This document shows positions 32,213-41,126 of a stretch of DNA of 64,000 bases, piece by piece (position 1 is the stretch's first letter; each line of letters starts with the position of its first letter). Below the pieces are notes generated by a model, which was not told the DNA's origin, ran no database searches, and saw only the letters and a program-made list of their open reading frames with translations. The translations under genes and the position numbers were made by a program. This stretch comes from DAIMFL01 sp964372215 (lineage in GTDB: Bacteria; Pseudomonadota; Alphaproteobacteria; Dongiales; Dongiaceae): assembly GCA_964372215.1 (NCBI GenBank), contig CAYJQC010000017.1, positions 33,824-97,823 on the forward strand, read 5' to 3'.

Positions 32213-33121
32213 CTATTTCCGCGGCCTGGCGGTAACGCCGTTGATCTCGCCCAGCACGTCGACCAGGCGCGGGACATAGGAATCGCGGTGGCCGGTATTG
32301 CTGGCCATCACATAGGTCTGGTGCACCGTTTCCGCGATGAAGGCGGTGCAGGGCAGCAGCTCGGCCATGCCGGTGTAGTAGCGCAGATCCTTCTGGGCAT
32401 TGCCGATGACGAATTGCAGGGCGGTGTCGTCGTCCTTCAATACCAGCTGCATCACCCGCTGGAACATCACGCTGTTGGCGCCGCCGGCGCTGACGATGTC
32501 GTTGAGCGCCTGCAGGTCGACCCCGGCCTTGGCGGCGACGCAGATGCCTTCGCTGACCAGGGCGGCGGTACCGAGCGCGATGAAGTTGTTGACCAGCTTC
32601 AGCTTGTGGCCGGCGCCGATGCCGCCGGCATGGATGATGGTGTCGGCGAAGCAGTCCAGCACCGGACGGATCTCGGCGAGGGTGGTGAGGTCGCCGCCGG
32701 TCATCAGGCCGAGCTTGCCGGCCTCGGCCTCCTTGGGCGTGCGGGTGAGGGGGATGTCGACGAACCGCCCGCCCTTGTCGGCGATCGCGGCGGCGACCCG
32801 GACCGTGGAGTTCGGATCGGCAGTGGTGGCGTCGGCGACCACGACGCCGCTGCGCATGCCGGCGAGCAGCCCGTCCGTGCCGAACACGATCTCCTCCATC
32901 TGCGGCGAGCCGGTGACGCAGGTGATCACCAGGTCGCTGGTCGCGGCCAGCTCTCGCGGCGACTTCGCCTCGGTGGCGCCGCGCGCGATCAGATCGTCGA
33001 CCGGCTGCCGGTTGCGATGGGCGAGAACCGCGAGCGGATGGCCCTTCTCGACGATGTTCTTGCCGATGCCGTGCCCCATCAGGCCGACGCCGATCAGACC
33101 CACGCGGGTGCTCCTGGCCAT
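32213..33121 (-). CDS. Beta-hydroxyacid dehydrogenase (3-hydroxyisobutyrate dehydrogenase family)
   Basis: 302 residues. NAD(P)-binding GLIGVGLMGHGIG at the N-terminus, substrate loop DIPLTRTPKEAEAGKLGLMTGG, and catalytic Lys in GAGHKLKLVNNFIALG near residue 177. The family includes tartronate semialdehyde reductases and L-threonate dehydrogenases. It is the last gene of the minus-strand sugar-acid cluster (31 bases after the SDR), so it probably handles a sugar-acid intermediate. Exact substrate unresolved. Confidence 0.87.
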   Translation of the reverse strand: MARSTRVGLIGVGLMGHGIGKNIVEKGHPLAVLAHRNRQPVDDLIARGATEAKSPRELAATSDLVITCVTGSPQMEEIVFGTDGLLAGMRSGVVVADATTADPNSTVRVAAAIADKGGRFVDIPLTRTPKEAEAGKLGLMTGGDLTTLAEIRPVLDCFADTIIHAGGIGAGHKLKLVNNFIALGTAALVSEGICVAAKAGVDLQALNDIVSAGGANSVMFQRVMQLVLKDDDTALQFVIGNAQKDLRYYTGMAELLPCTAFIAETVHQTYVMASNTGHRDSYVPRLVDVLGEINGVTARPRK

Positions 33122-33152
33122 CAGTTCCTCCTCCTGGCGGGCTGTTCGTCGC

Positions 33153-33893
33153 TCAAATGCTCATGCCCCCGTCGATGACGAACTCGGCGCCGGTGACATA
33201 GGCGGATTCGTCCGACGCCAGGTAGGTGCACAGGGCGGCGACCTCCTCGGGCTGTCCGATGCGGCCCATCGGCTGGCGCGCGATGAAGGCCTTGCGCGCC
33301 TCGATCGGATCGGGGAGCGCGGCGATCCGGCTCTCGAGCGACGGGCTGTGCACGGTACCCGGGCAAACCGAGTTGCAGCGGATGCCGCGGCCCACGAAAT
33401 CGGCCGCCACCGAGCGGGTCAGGCCGATCACCGCGGCCTTGGTCGCCCCGTAGATGAAGCGGTTGGGCACGCCCTTCACCGACGAAGCGACCGAGGCGAT
33501 GTTGACGATCGAGCCCCGGCCGCGCTCCAGCATGCCGGGCAGGTAGGCGCGGATCATGCGATAGGCGCCGCGAAGGTTGAGCGCGACCGAAAAATCGAAG
33601 TCCGATTCCGCGCAATCGAGGATGGTTCCGTGATGGACGAAGCCGGCGCAGTTCACCAGCACGTCGACACCCCTGATCTCGTCGACCGAGGCGATGACGT
33701 CGGCTGCGGCGGTGACGTCGAGGTGGCGCAGCCTGACCCCCGGCAATGCGGCCAGCTCCGCCAGCTTTCCCTCGTTCACGTCGGTGGCCCAGACCCGGGC
33801 CCCCTCGGCGGCGAACATCTCCACCGTCGCCCGTCCGATCCCCTGCGCCGCGGCGGTGATCACCGCCGTCTTGCCGTCCAGCCGTCCCGTCAT
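33153..33893 (-). CDS. SDR oxidoreductase, 2-keto-3-deoxy-sugar acid dehydrogenase-like
   Basis: 246-residue classical short-chain dehydrogenase: TAAAQGIG nucleotide site, NCAGFVHHGTILDC, Ser in NIASVASS, catalytic YGATK, and C-terminal DESAYVTGAEFVIDGGMS. The sequence closely recalls the BDH2/DHRS6 group, whose bacterial members include L-2-keto-3-deoxyfuconate and -rhamnonate 4-dehydrogenases. Together with the IlvD-type dehydratase and the FAH-family gene this suggests a non-phosphorylating sugar-acid pathway. Substrate is inference. Confidence 0.85.
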   Translation of the reverse strand: MTGRLDGKTAVITAAAQGIGRATVEMFAAEGARVWATDVNEGKLAELAALPGVRLRHLDVTAAADVIASVDEIRGVDVLVNCAGFVHHGTILDCAESDFDFSVALNLRGAYRMIRAYLPGMLERGRGSIVNIASVASSVKGVPNRFIYGATKAAVIGLTRSVAADFVGRGIRCNSVCPGTVHSPSLESRIAALPDPIEARKAFIARQPMGRIGQPEEVAALCTYLASDESAYVTGAEFVIDGGMSI

Positions 33894-33978
33894 GCCGGTC
33901 CCTTCGTGTCCACTGTTGATCCCCTCGATGCCGCCGGCGGCGCCGTGTGCGTCCTTGCGGCAGTTCTTGCGTTCGGCC

Positions 33979-35157
33979 TCAGAGCAGCCCGCGTTTCGCC
34001 AGATTGGCCATCAGCGCGCCGGCGCCGAAGCGCCAGGGCGCGACATCCGGGCAATGCCTGACAGTGTTGGTCAGGGCGCCGAGCTCCGGCGCCGAGATGG
34101 TGACGATGTCGCCGACCTTGTGGGTGAAGCCCAGGCTCGGCGCGCCGCGGTCCTTGGTCGGCGCGAACATGGTGCCGGTGAACAGCACCAGCCCGTCCGG
34201 GTACTGATGATTCCTGCTGGCAGTCTGGGCCGCGAGATCTGCGACATCCCGGCTGATCTTGGCCAGGGAGGAGCGGTCGTCGAGCACGAAGCCGTCCGGC
34301 CCTTCGATCCGGAGGCGCACCTCGATCCGGCGCAGGGCGTCGAGGGAGAAGCTGGAATCGGACAGCCGGACGAACGGCCCCAGCGCGCAGGACGCGTTGT
34401 TGTCCTTGGCGCGGCCGAGCAGCAGCGCGCTGCGGCCCTCGAAGTCGCGCAGATTGACGTCGTTGCCGAGGGTGGCGCCGACGATCCGCCCGGCCGAATT
34501 CAGCACCAGAACCACTTCCGGCTCGGGGTTGTTCCACACCGAGTCCGGGTGGATGCCGACATCGGCGCCGGTGCCGACCGCCGACATCGGCTGGCTCTTG
34601 GTGAACACCTCGGCATAGGGGCCGATGCCGACCTCGAGATACTGGGACCACATGCCGCGCTGGATCAGGGCCTGCTTGAGCCGTTCGGCATCGTCCGAAC
34701 CCGGCTTCACCCGTGCCAGGTCGCCGCCGATCTCCTGGTTGATGGCGCCCCGGATGCGCTCGGCGGCGGCGGGATCGCCCTTGGCCTGTTCCTCGATCAC
34801 CCGCTCCAGCATGCTGGAAACGAAGGTCACCCCACAGGCCTTGATCGCCTGGAGATCGACCGGCGCCAGCAGATGGGAGCGGGCGGGATCCCGCCGTTCG
34901 GCCGGGGTGTGGGCAAGGCAGTCGGCAAGGCTCCCGATCAGCGGCGCGTCGTCGGCAGCGCGGCGTGCTGCGGAGGCCGGGTCGGGCGCGTCGAGCAGGG
35001 CCGACATGGTGGGATAGGCGCGGCTGATGTCGCGCAGCCCATCGGCGCCGGCCAGGACGATACTCGGCCCCGGCGGGTCGCCGGGCAGCCATGCGCGGCC
35101 GACCAGCGTGCCGGCGGTGCCATCGGCCGGCAGCACGGACTCGGGTGTCAGGTTCAT
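33979..35157 (-). CDS. Fumarylacetoacetate hydrolase family protein, XylX/2-keto-3-deoxyacid type
   Basis: 392 residues, longer than typical FAH-family hydrolases because of an N-terminal domain (about 1-110). C-terminal FAH fold with the acidic metal ligands in GADVGIHPDSVWNNPEPEVVLVL and VGATLGNDVNLRDFEGRSALLLGRAKD. Length and these blocks recall the 2-keto-3-deoxypentonate dehydratases (XylX type) rather than diketo hydrolases, though I compare from memory. The ATG at 35157 is the conserved start; the frame is open far upstream only by antisense chance. 29 bases after the altronate dehydratase-like gene. Confidence 0.85.
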   Translation of the reverse strand: MNLTPESVLPADGTAGTLVGRAWLPGDPPGPSIVLAGADGLRDISRAYPTMSALLDAPDPASAARRAADDAPLIGSLADCLAHTPAERRDPARSHLLAPVDLQAIKACGVTFVSSMLERVIEEQAKGDPAAAERIRGAINQEIGGDLARVKPGSDDAERLKQALIQRGMWSQYLEVGIGPYAEVFTKSQPMSAVGTGADVGIHPDSVWNNPEPEVVLVLNSAGRIVGATLGNDVNLRDFEGRSALLLGRAKDNNASCALGPFVRLSDSSFSLDALRRIEVRLRIEGPDGFVLDDRSSLAKISRDVADLAAQTASRNHQYPDGLVLFTGTMFAPTKDRGAPSLGFTHKVGDIVTISAPELGALTNTVRHCPDVAPWRFGAGALMANLAKRGLL

Positions 35158-35186
35158 CGCTGTCGTCAAAGCCCGGGGCCCGTCCA

Positions 35187-36719
35187 CTACATCACTGCGC
35201 CGACCAGCCAAGGCGTGAACTCGTTGTCGCCGAACCCGAGCTCCTCGCTTTTCGACTTGGTGCCGGAGGCGACGTCGAGAATCAATCGGAAGATGCGCTC
35301 GCCCATTTCCGGCACGGCGACGCCGTGGCTCAGGATCTCGCCGCAGTTCACGTCCATGTCCTCGGACAGGCGCTGGTACATCGCGGTGTTGGTGGCGAGC
35401 TTGATGCTGGGCGACGGCTTGAATCCGAACACCGAGCCGCGGCCCGTGGTGAAGCAGACGATGTTGGCGCCGCTCGCGACCTGCCCGGTCACCGAGGCCG
35501 GATCGTAGCCCGGCGAATCCATGAACACGAAGCCTTTGGCGGTCACCGGCTCGGCGTACTCGTAGACATCGACCAGATTGGTGGTCCCGCCCTTGGCGGC
35601 GGCGCCGAGCGACTTCTCCAGGATGGTGGTCAGGCCGCCCTCCTTGTTGCCCGGCGACGGATTGTTGTTCATCTCGCCGCCGTTGCGGCTGGTGTAGCCT
35701 TCCCACCACTTGATGCGCGCGAGCAGCTTCTCGCCGATGTCGCGGCTGACGGCGCGGCGGGTGAGCAAGTGTTCGGCGCCATACACCTCGGGGGTTTCCG
35801 ACAGGATGGCGGTGCCGCCGTGGCACACCAGCAGGTCGGCGGCAGCGCCCAGCGCCGGGTTGGCGGTGATCCCGGAGTAGCCGTCGGAGCCACCGCATTG
35901 CAGGGCCAGGGTCAGATGCTCGGCGCCGACCGTCTGCCGGCGCGCCTGGTCGGCCTCGGCCAGCATCTCCTTGACGACGCGGATTCCTTCCGCGACGGTC
36001 GCGCGGGTGCCGCCGGTGCCCTGGATCGTCATGTGGCGGAATGCCGGGCCGGGTGTGTCGCCGTACATGTCGATGAGAAAGCGGATCTGCGCGGCTTCGC
36101 AGCCGAGGCCGATCAGCAGCACGCCGGCGAAGTTCGGATGACGCAGGTATCCCCATAGCGTGCGCTGCAGAATATCGAAGCCGTCTCCCTTGGTCGCCAT
36201 GCCGCAGCCGGTGCCGTGGACGAAGGCGGCGACGCCGTCGACATTGGGATGGCCGGCGAGCGCATCGCCATCGAACGCCGCGGCGATCATCTTGGCCACG
36301 GTGGCCGAGCAGTTCACCGTGGTCATGATTCCGATGTAGTTGCGCGTGCCGACCCGGCCGTCGGCCCGGACAAAGCCCTGGAAAGTCGCGCACTCGGCTG
36401 GCGGGACATAGGCGGTCGGGCGCAGGTCGGTGCCGAAGGCGTAGTCGCGCTCGAACTCGCCCATGACGCAGTTGTGGACATGGACATGCGCGCCGGGCGC
36501 GATGTCGGTGCCGGCGAAGCCGATGATCTGGTTGAACTTGCGCACCGGCGCGCCGGCAGCAATCGGTGCCGTCGCCAGCTTGTGGCCGGCCGGGATCGGG
36601 CCCGCGCACAGCACCGACTCGCCGGCAACGCCGGCGCCGGCGGGCATGGCGCGCGCGGCCACCACGACGTTGTCGGCCGGATGCAGGCGGATCGCGGCGG
36701 CGGTGACATGCTCGTTCAT
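35187..36719 (-). CDS. Altronate/galactarate dehydratase family (UxaA-like)
   Basis: 510-residue fused UxaA: N-terminal SAF domain (about 1-95, NVVVAARAMPAGAG..HVHNCVMGEF) and large C-terminal domain with FQGFVRADGRVGTRNYIGI, NCSATVA, VHGTGCGM, GLGCEAAQI, LQCGGSDGYSGITANPALG and MNNNPSPGNKEGGLTTI. The family dehydrates aldonic or aldaric acids (altronate, galactarate) using iron. Start ATG at 36719; the sequence extends 29 codons upstream without conservation. Which acid it uses is not determinable here. Confidence 0.88.
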   Translation of the reverse strand: MNEHVTAAAIRLHPADNVVVAARAMPAGAGVAGESVLCAGPIPAGHKLATAPIAAGAPVRKFNQIIGFAGTDIAPGAHVHVHNCVMGEFERDYAFGTDLRPTAYVPPAECATFQGFVRADGRVGTRNYIGIMTTVNCSATVAKMIAAAFDGDALAGHPNVDGVAAFVHGTGCGMATKGDGFDILQRTLWGYLRHPNFAGVLLIGLGCEAAQIRFLIDMYGDTPGPAFRHMTIQGTGGTRATVAEGIRVVKEMLAEADQARRQTVGAEHLTLALQCGGSDGYSGITANPALGAAADLLVCHGGTAILSETPEVYGAEHLLTRRAVSRDIGEKLLARIKWWEGYTSRNGGEMNNNPSPGNKEGGLTTILEKSLGAAAKGGTTNLVDVYEYAEPVTAKGFVFMDSPGYDPASVTGQVASGANIVCFTTGRGSVFGFKPSPSIKLATNTAMYQRLSEDMDVNCGEILSHGVAVPEMGERIFRLILDVASGTKSKSEELGFGDNEFTPWLVGAVM

Positions 36720-36765
36720 CTGACGGCCCTCCGGTCGGCCGGTGATTCTGTCGGGTCTGGTCGCC

Positions 36766-37389
36766 TCACGGTAGCTGGGCGCCGACGGCGGCGACGTAGA
36801 CCGCATAGAGCGTCTTGGTGGCGATCATGAACAGGCGGTTCTTCTTCGGCCCGCCGAAGGTGAGGTTGGCCACCATCTCCGGCACCTTGATCCGGCCGAG
36901 CGGCGTACCGTCGGGCGCCACACAATGCACGCCGTTCTGGGCGCTCGTCCAGACGTTACCTTGGGTGTCGACCCGCATGCCGTCGGGAACGCCGGGATCG
37001 ACGACGTGGAAGACCCTGCTCTTCGCCAGCTTTCGGCCATCGATCACGTCGAAGGCGCGGATATGGTGCGGCCCGTCGGCGTCGTGGGACAGGCCGGAAT
37101 CGGCGATGTACAGCGTCCGCTCGTCGGGCGAGAAGACCAGGCCATTGGGTTTTGCGAAATCGTCGGCCACCACATCGACCGCGCCACTCTGAGGATCGAC
37201 TCGGAAGACGTTGCAGCGTGCCTGCTCGGGATCGGCCCGACCGCCTTCATAGTCGCTCAGGATTCCGTAGGTCGGGTCGGAGAACCAGATGCTGCCGTCC
37301 ACGCCCGACCCGGACTCGCGCGCCGGCGCCAGGGTCGCTGTGTGCTGGACGATCGGCGCATCGCCGGCATGGATTCGGAGCATGCGCAT
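36766..37389 (-). pseudogene. Truncated SMP-30/gluconolactonase remnant
   Basis: Open frame of 207 codons whose C-terminal 180 residues are a normal SMP-30/gluconolactonase beta-propeller (GSIWFSDPTYGIL, KPNGLVFSPDERTLYIADSG, VPDGMRVDTQGNVWTSAQNGVHC). The family needs about 290-310 residues. Here the first blades are missing: the frame starts MRMLRIHAGD and jumps within 25 residues to the mid-protein DGSIWFSDP, so the metal ligand Glu of the N-terminus and a central block are gone. No other frame supplies them. It starts 11 bases after the dehydratase stop. Probably a decayed sugar lactonase. Confidence 0.65.
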
Positions 37390-37400
37390 GTCGAGCCGGT

Positions 37401-39140
37401 TCAGTGGGATTCCCGCGGCACCGCGGCGCCGCGATTGCCGACCAGGAAATCGAGATCGGCGCCGCGGTCGGCCTGCAGTACGTGGTCGACATAGAGTTTC
37501 TGGTAGCCGCTCGGCATCGGCGGCGTGGGCGCGTTCCATTCCTTGCGGCGACGTGCCAGCTCGCCATCGGCAACCTCGAGATGGAGCCGCCTTCCGGCGA
37601 CGTCGAGTTCGATCAGGTCGCCATTGCGGACCAGGGCAAGCGGGCCGCCGGCCGCCGCTTCCGGCGCGGTATGCAGCACCACCGTGCCGTAGGCGGTGCC
37701 GCTCATGCGCGCATCGGAGATGCGCACCATGTCGGTGATTCCCTTCTTCAGGACCTTGGGCGGCAGGCCCATGTTGCCGACCTCGGCCATGCCGGGATAG
37801 CCCTTGGGTCCGCAGTTCTTCAGCACCATGACGCAGGTTTCGTCGATCTCGAGCGCCGGGTCGTCGATCCGCGATTTGTAGTCGTCGATGTTCTCGAACA
37901 CGACGGCGCGGCCGCGATGCTGCATCAGGGCGGGCGTCGCCGCCGAGGGCTTGATGATGGCGCCATTGGGGGCGAGATTGCCGCGCAGCACCGCGATGCC
38001 GCCGCTCGCGGTCAGCGGCTTGTCGAACGGCCGGATCACTTCCGCATTGAAGTTCTCGGCACCCCTGACGTTCTCCCATATGGTCCGGCCGTTGACCGTG
38101 GGCGCGTCCTTGTTGAGAAGGCCGTGATCGCCCAGGGCCTTCAGCACCACCGGCAAGCCGCCGGCGTAACAGAAATCCTCCATCAGGAAGCGCCCCGACG
38201 GCATCAGGTCGACGATGGTCGGCACGTCGCGGCCCCAGGCATCCCAGTCGTCGAGCGAAAGGTCGATGCCGAGGCGGCCGGCAATGGCGAGCAGATGTAC
38301 CACGGCGTTGGTCGAGCCCCCGATCGCGCCGTTGGCGCGGATCGCGTTCTGGAACGCCTCGCGGGTCAGGATCTTCGACATCCGGAGATCCTCCTTGACC
38401 ATGCCGACGCTGCGCATGCCGACCATGTACGCCATGCGCTTGCGCCTTGCGTCGACGGCGGGGTAGGCGGCGTTTTCCGGCATGCCCATGCCGAGGGCCT
38501 CGACCATGCTGGCCATGGTCGAGGCGGTGCCCATGGTCATGCAGTGGCCGGGGCTGCGCGACATGCCGGATTCCGCGCTCATGAAGTCGGCCAGGGTCAT
38601 CTCGCCGGCCTTGACCGCCTCGCTGAACTGCCAGACCGAGGTGCCGGAACCGACATCGCGACCGCGGAACTTGCCGCTGAGCATCGGCCCGCCAGACAAG
38701 GCGATGGTCGGCAGGTCGCAGCTGGCCGCGCCCATCATCAGCGCCGGGGTGGTCTTGTCGCAGCCGACCAGCAGAACCACCCCATCCATCGGGTTGGCGC
38801 GGATCGACTCCTCGACCTCCATGCTGGCCAGGTTGCGGAACAGCATGGCGGTCGGCCGCAGCGTGGTTTCGCCGAGCGACATCGCCGGGAACTCCACGGG
38901 AAAGCCGCCGGCTTCGTAAATGCCACGCTTCACCGGCTCGACCAGCTCGCGGAAATGGGCATTGCAGGGATTGAGGTCCGATGCGGTGTTGCAGATGCCG
39001 ATCACCGGCCGGCCGTCGAACATGTGGTCGGGATGGCCCTGGTTCTTGATCCAGCTGCGGTGCATGAAGCCGTCCTTGTCGGCCCCGCCGTACCAGGCGC
39101 GGGAGCGGAGCGTCGTCTTCGGCTTGCTGTCGTCAGCCAT
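37401..39140 (-). CDS. IlvD/Edd family sugar-acid dehydratase, L-arabonate dehydratase-like
   Basis: 579 residues, the length of characterised L-arabinonate/pentonate dehydratases. Iron-sulfur ligands in NPCN (Cys59), GCDKTTPA (Cys127) and the third Cys in SPGHCMTMG; serine and Mg sites in ISDARMSGTAYGTVVLH near the C-terminus, end GADLDFLVGNRGAAVPRESH. Start at the ATG 39140 giving MADDSKPKTTLRSRAWYGG; 22 further open codons upstream belong to the overlapping GntR gene region. Dehydrates an aldonic acid to the 2-keto-3-deoxy acid. Overlaps the upstream regulator gene by eight bases. Confidence 0.88.
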   Translation of the reverse strand: MADDSKPKTTLRSRAWYGGADKDGFMHRSWIKNQGHPDHMFDGRPVIGICNTASDLNPCNAHFRELVEPVKRGIYEAGGFPVEFPAMSLGETTLRPTAMLFRNLASMEVEESIRANPMDGVVLLVGCDKTTPALMMGAASCDLPTIALSGGPMLSGKFRGRDVGSGTSVWQFSEAVKAGEMTLADFMSAESGMSRSPGHCMTMGTASTMASMVEALGMGMPENAAYPAVDARRKRMAYMVGMRSVGMVKEDLRMSKILTREAFQNAIRANGAIGGSTNAVVHLLAIAGRLGIDLSLDDWDAWGRDVPTIVDLMPSGRFLMEDFCYAGGLPVVLKALGDHGLLNKDAPTVNGRTIWENVRGAENFNAEVIRPFDKPLTASGGIAVLRGNLAPNGAIIKPSAATPALMQHRGRAVVFENIDDYKSRIDDPALEIDETCVMVLKNCGPKGYPGMAEVGNMGLPPKVLKKGITDMVRISDARMSGTAYGTVVLHTAPEAAAGGPLALVRNGDLIELDVAGRRLHLEVADGELARRRKEWNAPTPPMPSGYQKLYVDHVLQADRGADLDFLVGNRGAAVPRESH

Positions 39141-39909
39141 CGGCCGGGGTCCTCGTCCTTCGGGGTGGCAGGGCTGCTGCCGGGTTCTCGGACAGCACGC
39201 GTTCAATGTCGGCGCGGGTTTCCTGCAGCAGCGTCAGCATGGTGGCGTGCGCGGCGACGGGATCGCGCGCGCGGATGCCTTCGAGCACGGCGAGGTGAAG
39301 CGGCAGGGAATTGGCGCGCGCGCCGGGATAGGAGCTCGACAGCTTGAAGCTCGCGATAAGTGCCGACTCGATGACGTAGCCGAGCGGCGCCATGAACTCG
39401 TTGCCGGTGGCTTCGAGGATCGCCTGGTGGAACCGCAGATCGGGGCCGATCGCCGCCTCGACATTCTCGCCGGCCTCGGCCATGGCGTCATAGGCGGCGC
39501 CGATCTCGACGATCTGCTCGGGCGACGCCCGCTCCGCCGCGAGGGCCGCTGCGGCGGGCTCGAGCACGCGTCGCAGCTCGGTCAGGTTCACCGCGTGGCG
39601 CGCAGTGTCGCCGGCCGAGAAGCTCCAGGCCAGCACGTCGGGGTCCAGCATGTTCCATTGGGCGCGCGGGCGTACGCGGGTGCCGATCTTGGGCCGCGAA
39701 TCCACCAGGCCCTTGGCCGCCAGCACCTTGATCGCCTCGCGCAGGGCGGTGCGGCTCACCTTGAGTTCGGCGCTGAACGTCGCTTCGTTCGGCAGCACCG
39801 ACTCCGGCGCGTAGTCGCCGCACAGGATGCGCTGGCCGATCTCATGGGCGATCTGGCCGTAGATGCTCCGACGCGAAAAGGTACGGCTGCCGCCGCGCTT
39901 GGAAAGCAA
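39133..39909 (-). CDS. GntR-family (FadR subfamily) transcriptional regulator
   Basis: 258 residues from a TTG at 39909 that has GGGAGG just upstream; the frame is open to 40014 but the extension is unconserved. Winged helix (SIYGQIAHEIGQRILCGDYAPESVLPNEATFSAELKVSRTALREAIKVLAAKGLVDS) and an all-helical FCD effector domain with metal-binding Asp/His (GPDLRFHQAILEATGN). First gene of the minus-strand sugar-acid cluster and divergent from dgoK, so it probably represses both. Effector would be a sugar acid or 2-keto-3-deoxy acid. Confidence 0.88.
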   Translation of the reverse strand: MLSKRGGSRTFSRRSIYGQIAHEIGQRILCGDYAPESVLPNEATFSAELKVSRTALREAIKVLAAKGLVDSRPKIGTRVRPRAQWNMLDPDVLAWSFSAGDTARHAVNLTELRRVLEPAAAALAAERASPEQIVEIGAAYDAMAEAGENVEAAIGPDLRFHQAILEATGNEFMAPLGYVIESALIASFKLSSSYPGARANSLPLHLAVLEGIRARDPVAAHATMLTLLQETRADIERVLSENPAAALPPRRTRTPADG

Positions 39910-40117
39910 CGTGATCCTCCCAAACCCCGGTTGGACGCGATCTTGCGCGTCGTCCGACGGTCGCGTATCCGAGTTTGCGGCCCGTTCCGACCGGCGCCGG
40001 AGGTCGCTCCACATTCCTCATACAATATGCTTTATTTGGAGCGCACGGGCCGACCGAGTCAAGCCCATCCTGCGGGGCGACGCCGCGCCTGACCGCCGCT
40101 GGAGGAGTCCGTCCGCC
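39910..40117. promoter_or_regulatory. Divergent control region between GntR regulator and dgoK
   Basis: 208 bases between two divergent sugar-acid operons. A short AT-rich island at 40015-40045 stands out and contains the dyad CATA-CAA-TATG at 40019-40029 and a TACAAT that could be a -10 element. This is the best candidate for overlapping promoters and a GntR operator. No matching -35 box was found. GGAGGAG at 40101-40107 is the dgoK ribosome binding site. Confidence 0.4.
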
Positions 40118-41074
40118 ATGCCATCGAAGCGCCTTCGTGACACGGTCCTGATCGACTGGGGCACCACCAACGCGCGCGCCTATCGGCTCGGGCCGAGTGG
40201 CGAGGTGACCGAGCGGCGCCGTCTGCCGCGTGGCATCCGCCAAGTCCCGCCGGGCGGCTTCCCGGGCGCCCTGGCGGAGCTGCTCGGCCCGTGGGTGGCG
40301 AACCCCGGGGAATGCCGGATCCTGATGTCGGGAATGGTCGGGAGCCGCCAGGGCTGGGTCGAGGCGCCGTATCGGTCCTGCCCGGTTCGGCTCGAGGACC
40401 TGGCCGGAGCACTTTGTCCGGTCCCGGGCCTCGGCAACGCTCACATCGTTCCCGGAATCTGCCGTTCGACCGATGGCGCCCGCCACGACGTCATGCGCGG
40501 CGAGGAAGTCCAGGTATTCGGCGCCATGTCCGGTCCGGTGCCGGCCGTGCTCTGCCTGCCCGGCACCCACAGCAAATGGGTGCGCTACCAGCACGACGCC
40601 ATCGTCGACTTCGCCACGGCGATGACCGGCGAGAGCTTCGAGGTGCTGCGGCGGCACAGCCTGCTGGGCGCCCTGATGCCGGCGGAGTCCGGTTCCGCCG
40701 GCGACACCGCGCCTTCCGCACCACCTTCGCCCGCAGCTGCCGACGGATTGCGGCGCGGACTCGACCGCGCGGGGGAGCCCGGCGGATTGCTCAACCATCT
40801 GTTCGGGTTGCGCGCCGAGGGGCTGTTCGGCGCCATCCCCGCCGACGGGCTCGAAGCCTATCTTTCGGGGCTGTTGATCGGCCACGAGATCCGCGGCATG
40901 GCGGCGCTGTTTCCGGCGAGCGGCCCGATCCGGCTGGTCGCCGAGGGACGGCTCGCGACGCTCTACGCCGCTGCCTTCCGCCATCTCGGCCGGGAGATCG
41001 AGACGGTCGACAGCGAAGCGGCGACCCTGCGCGGACTGACGCGGGTACTGGAGCACGCCGCCGCGATCCCTTAG
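40118..41074 (+). CDS. dgoK: 2-dehydro-3-deoxygalactonokinase
   Basis: 318-residue kinase of the ASKHA fold that phosphorylates 2-keto-3-deoxygalactonate at O6. Recognisable blocks: LIDWGTTNARAYRL, RGIRQVPPG, ILMSGMVGSRQGWVEAPY, VPGICRSTDGARHDVMRGEEVQVFGA, LPGTHSKWVRYQ and FATAMTGESFEVL. The ATG at 40118 fits the family start. A low-complexity Ala/Pro insertion is seen at about residues 190-205. Followed after 52 bases by the matching aldolase gene. Confidence 0.93.
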   Translation: MPSKRLRDTVLIDWGTTNARAYRLGPSGEVTERRRLPRGIRQVPPGGFPGALAELLGPWVANPGECRILMSGMVGSRQGWVEAPYRSCPVRLEDLAGALCPVPGLGNAHIVPGICRSTDGARHDVMRGEEVQVFGAMSGPVPAVLCLPGTHSKWVRYQHDAIVDFATAMTGESFEVLRRHSLLGALMPAESGSAGDTAPSAPPSPAAADGLRRGLDRAGEPGGLLNHLFGLRAEGLFGAIPADGLEAYLSGLLIGHEIRGMAALFPASGPIRLVAEGRLATLYAAAFRHLGREIETVDSEAATLRGLTRVLEHAAAIP

Positions 41075-41126
41075 TGTCGTTCCGCCGCGCCAATCCGCTT
41101 CAGGCGTTGCCAAGAATGGTGCCCCG

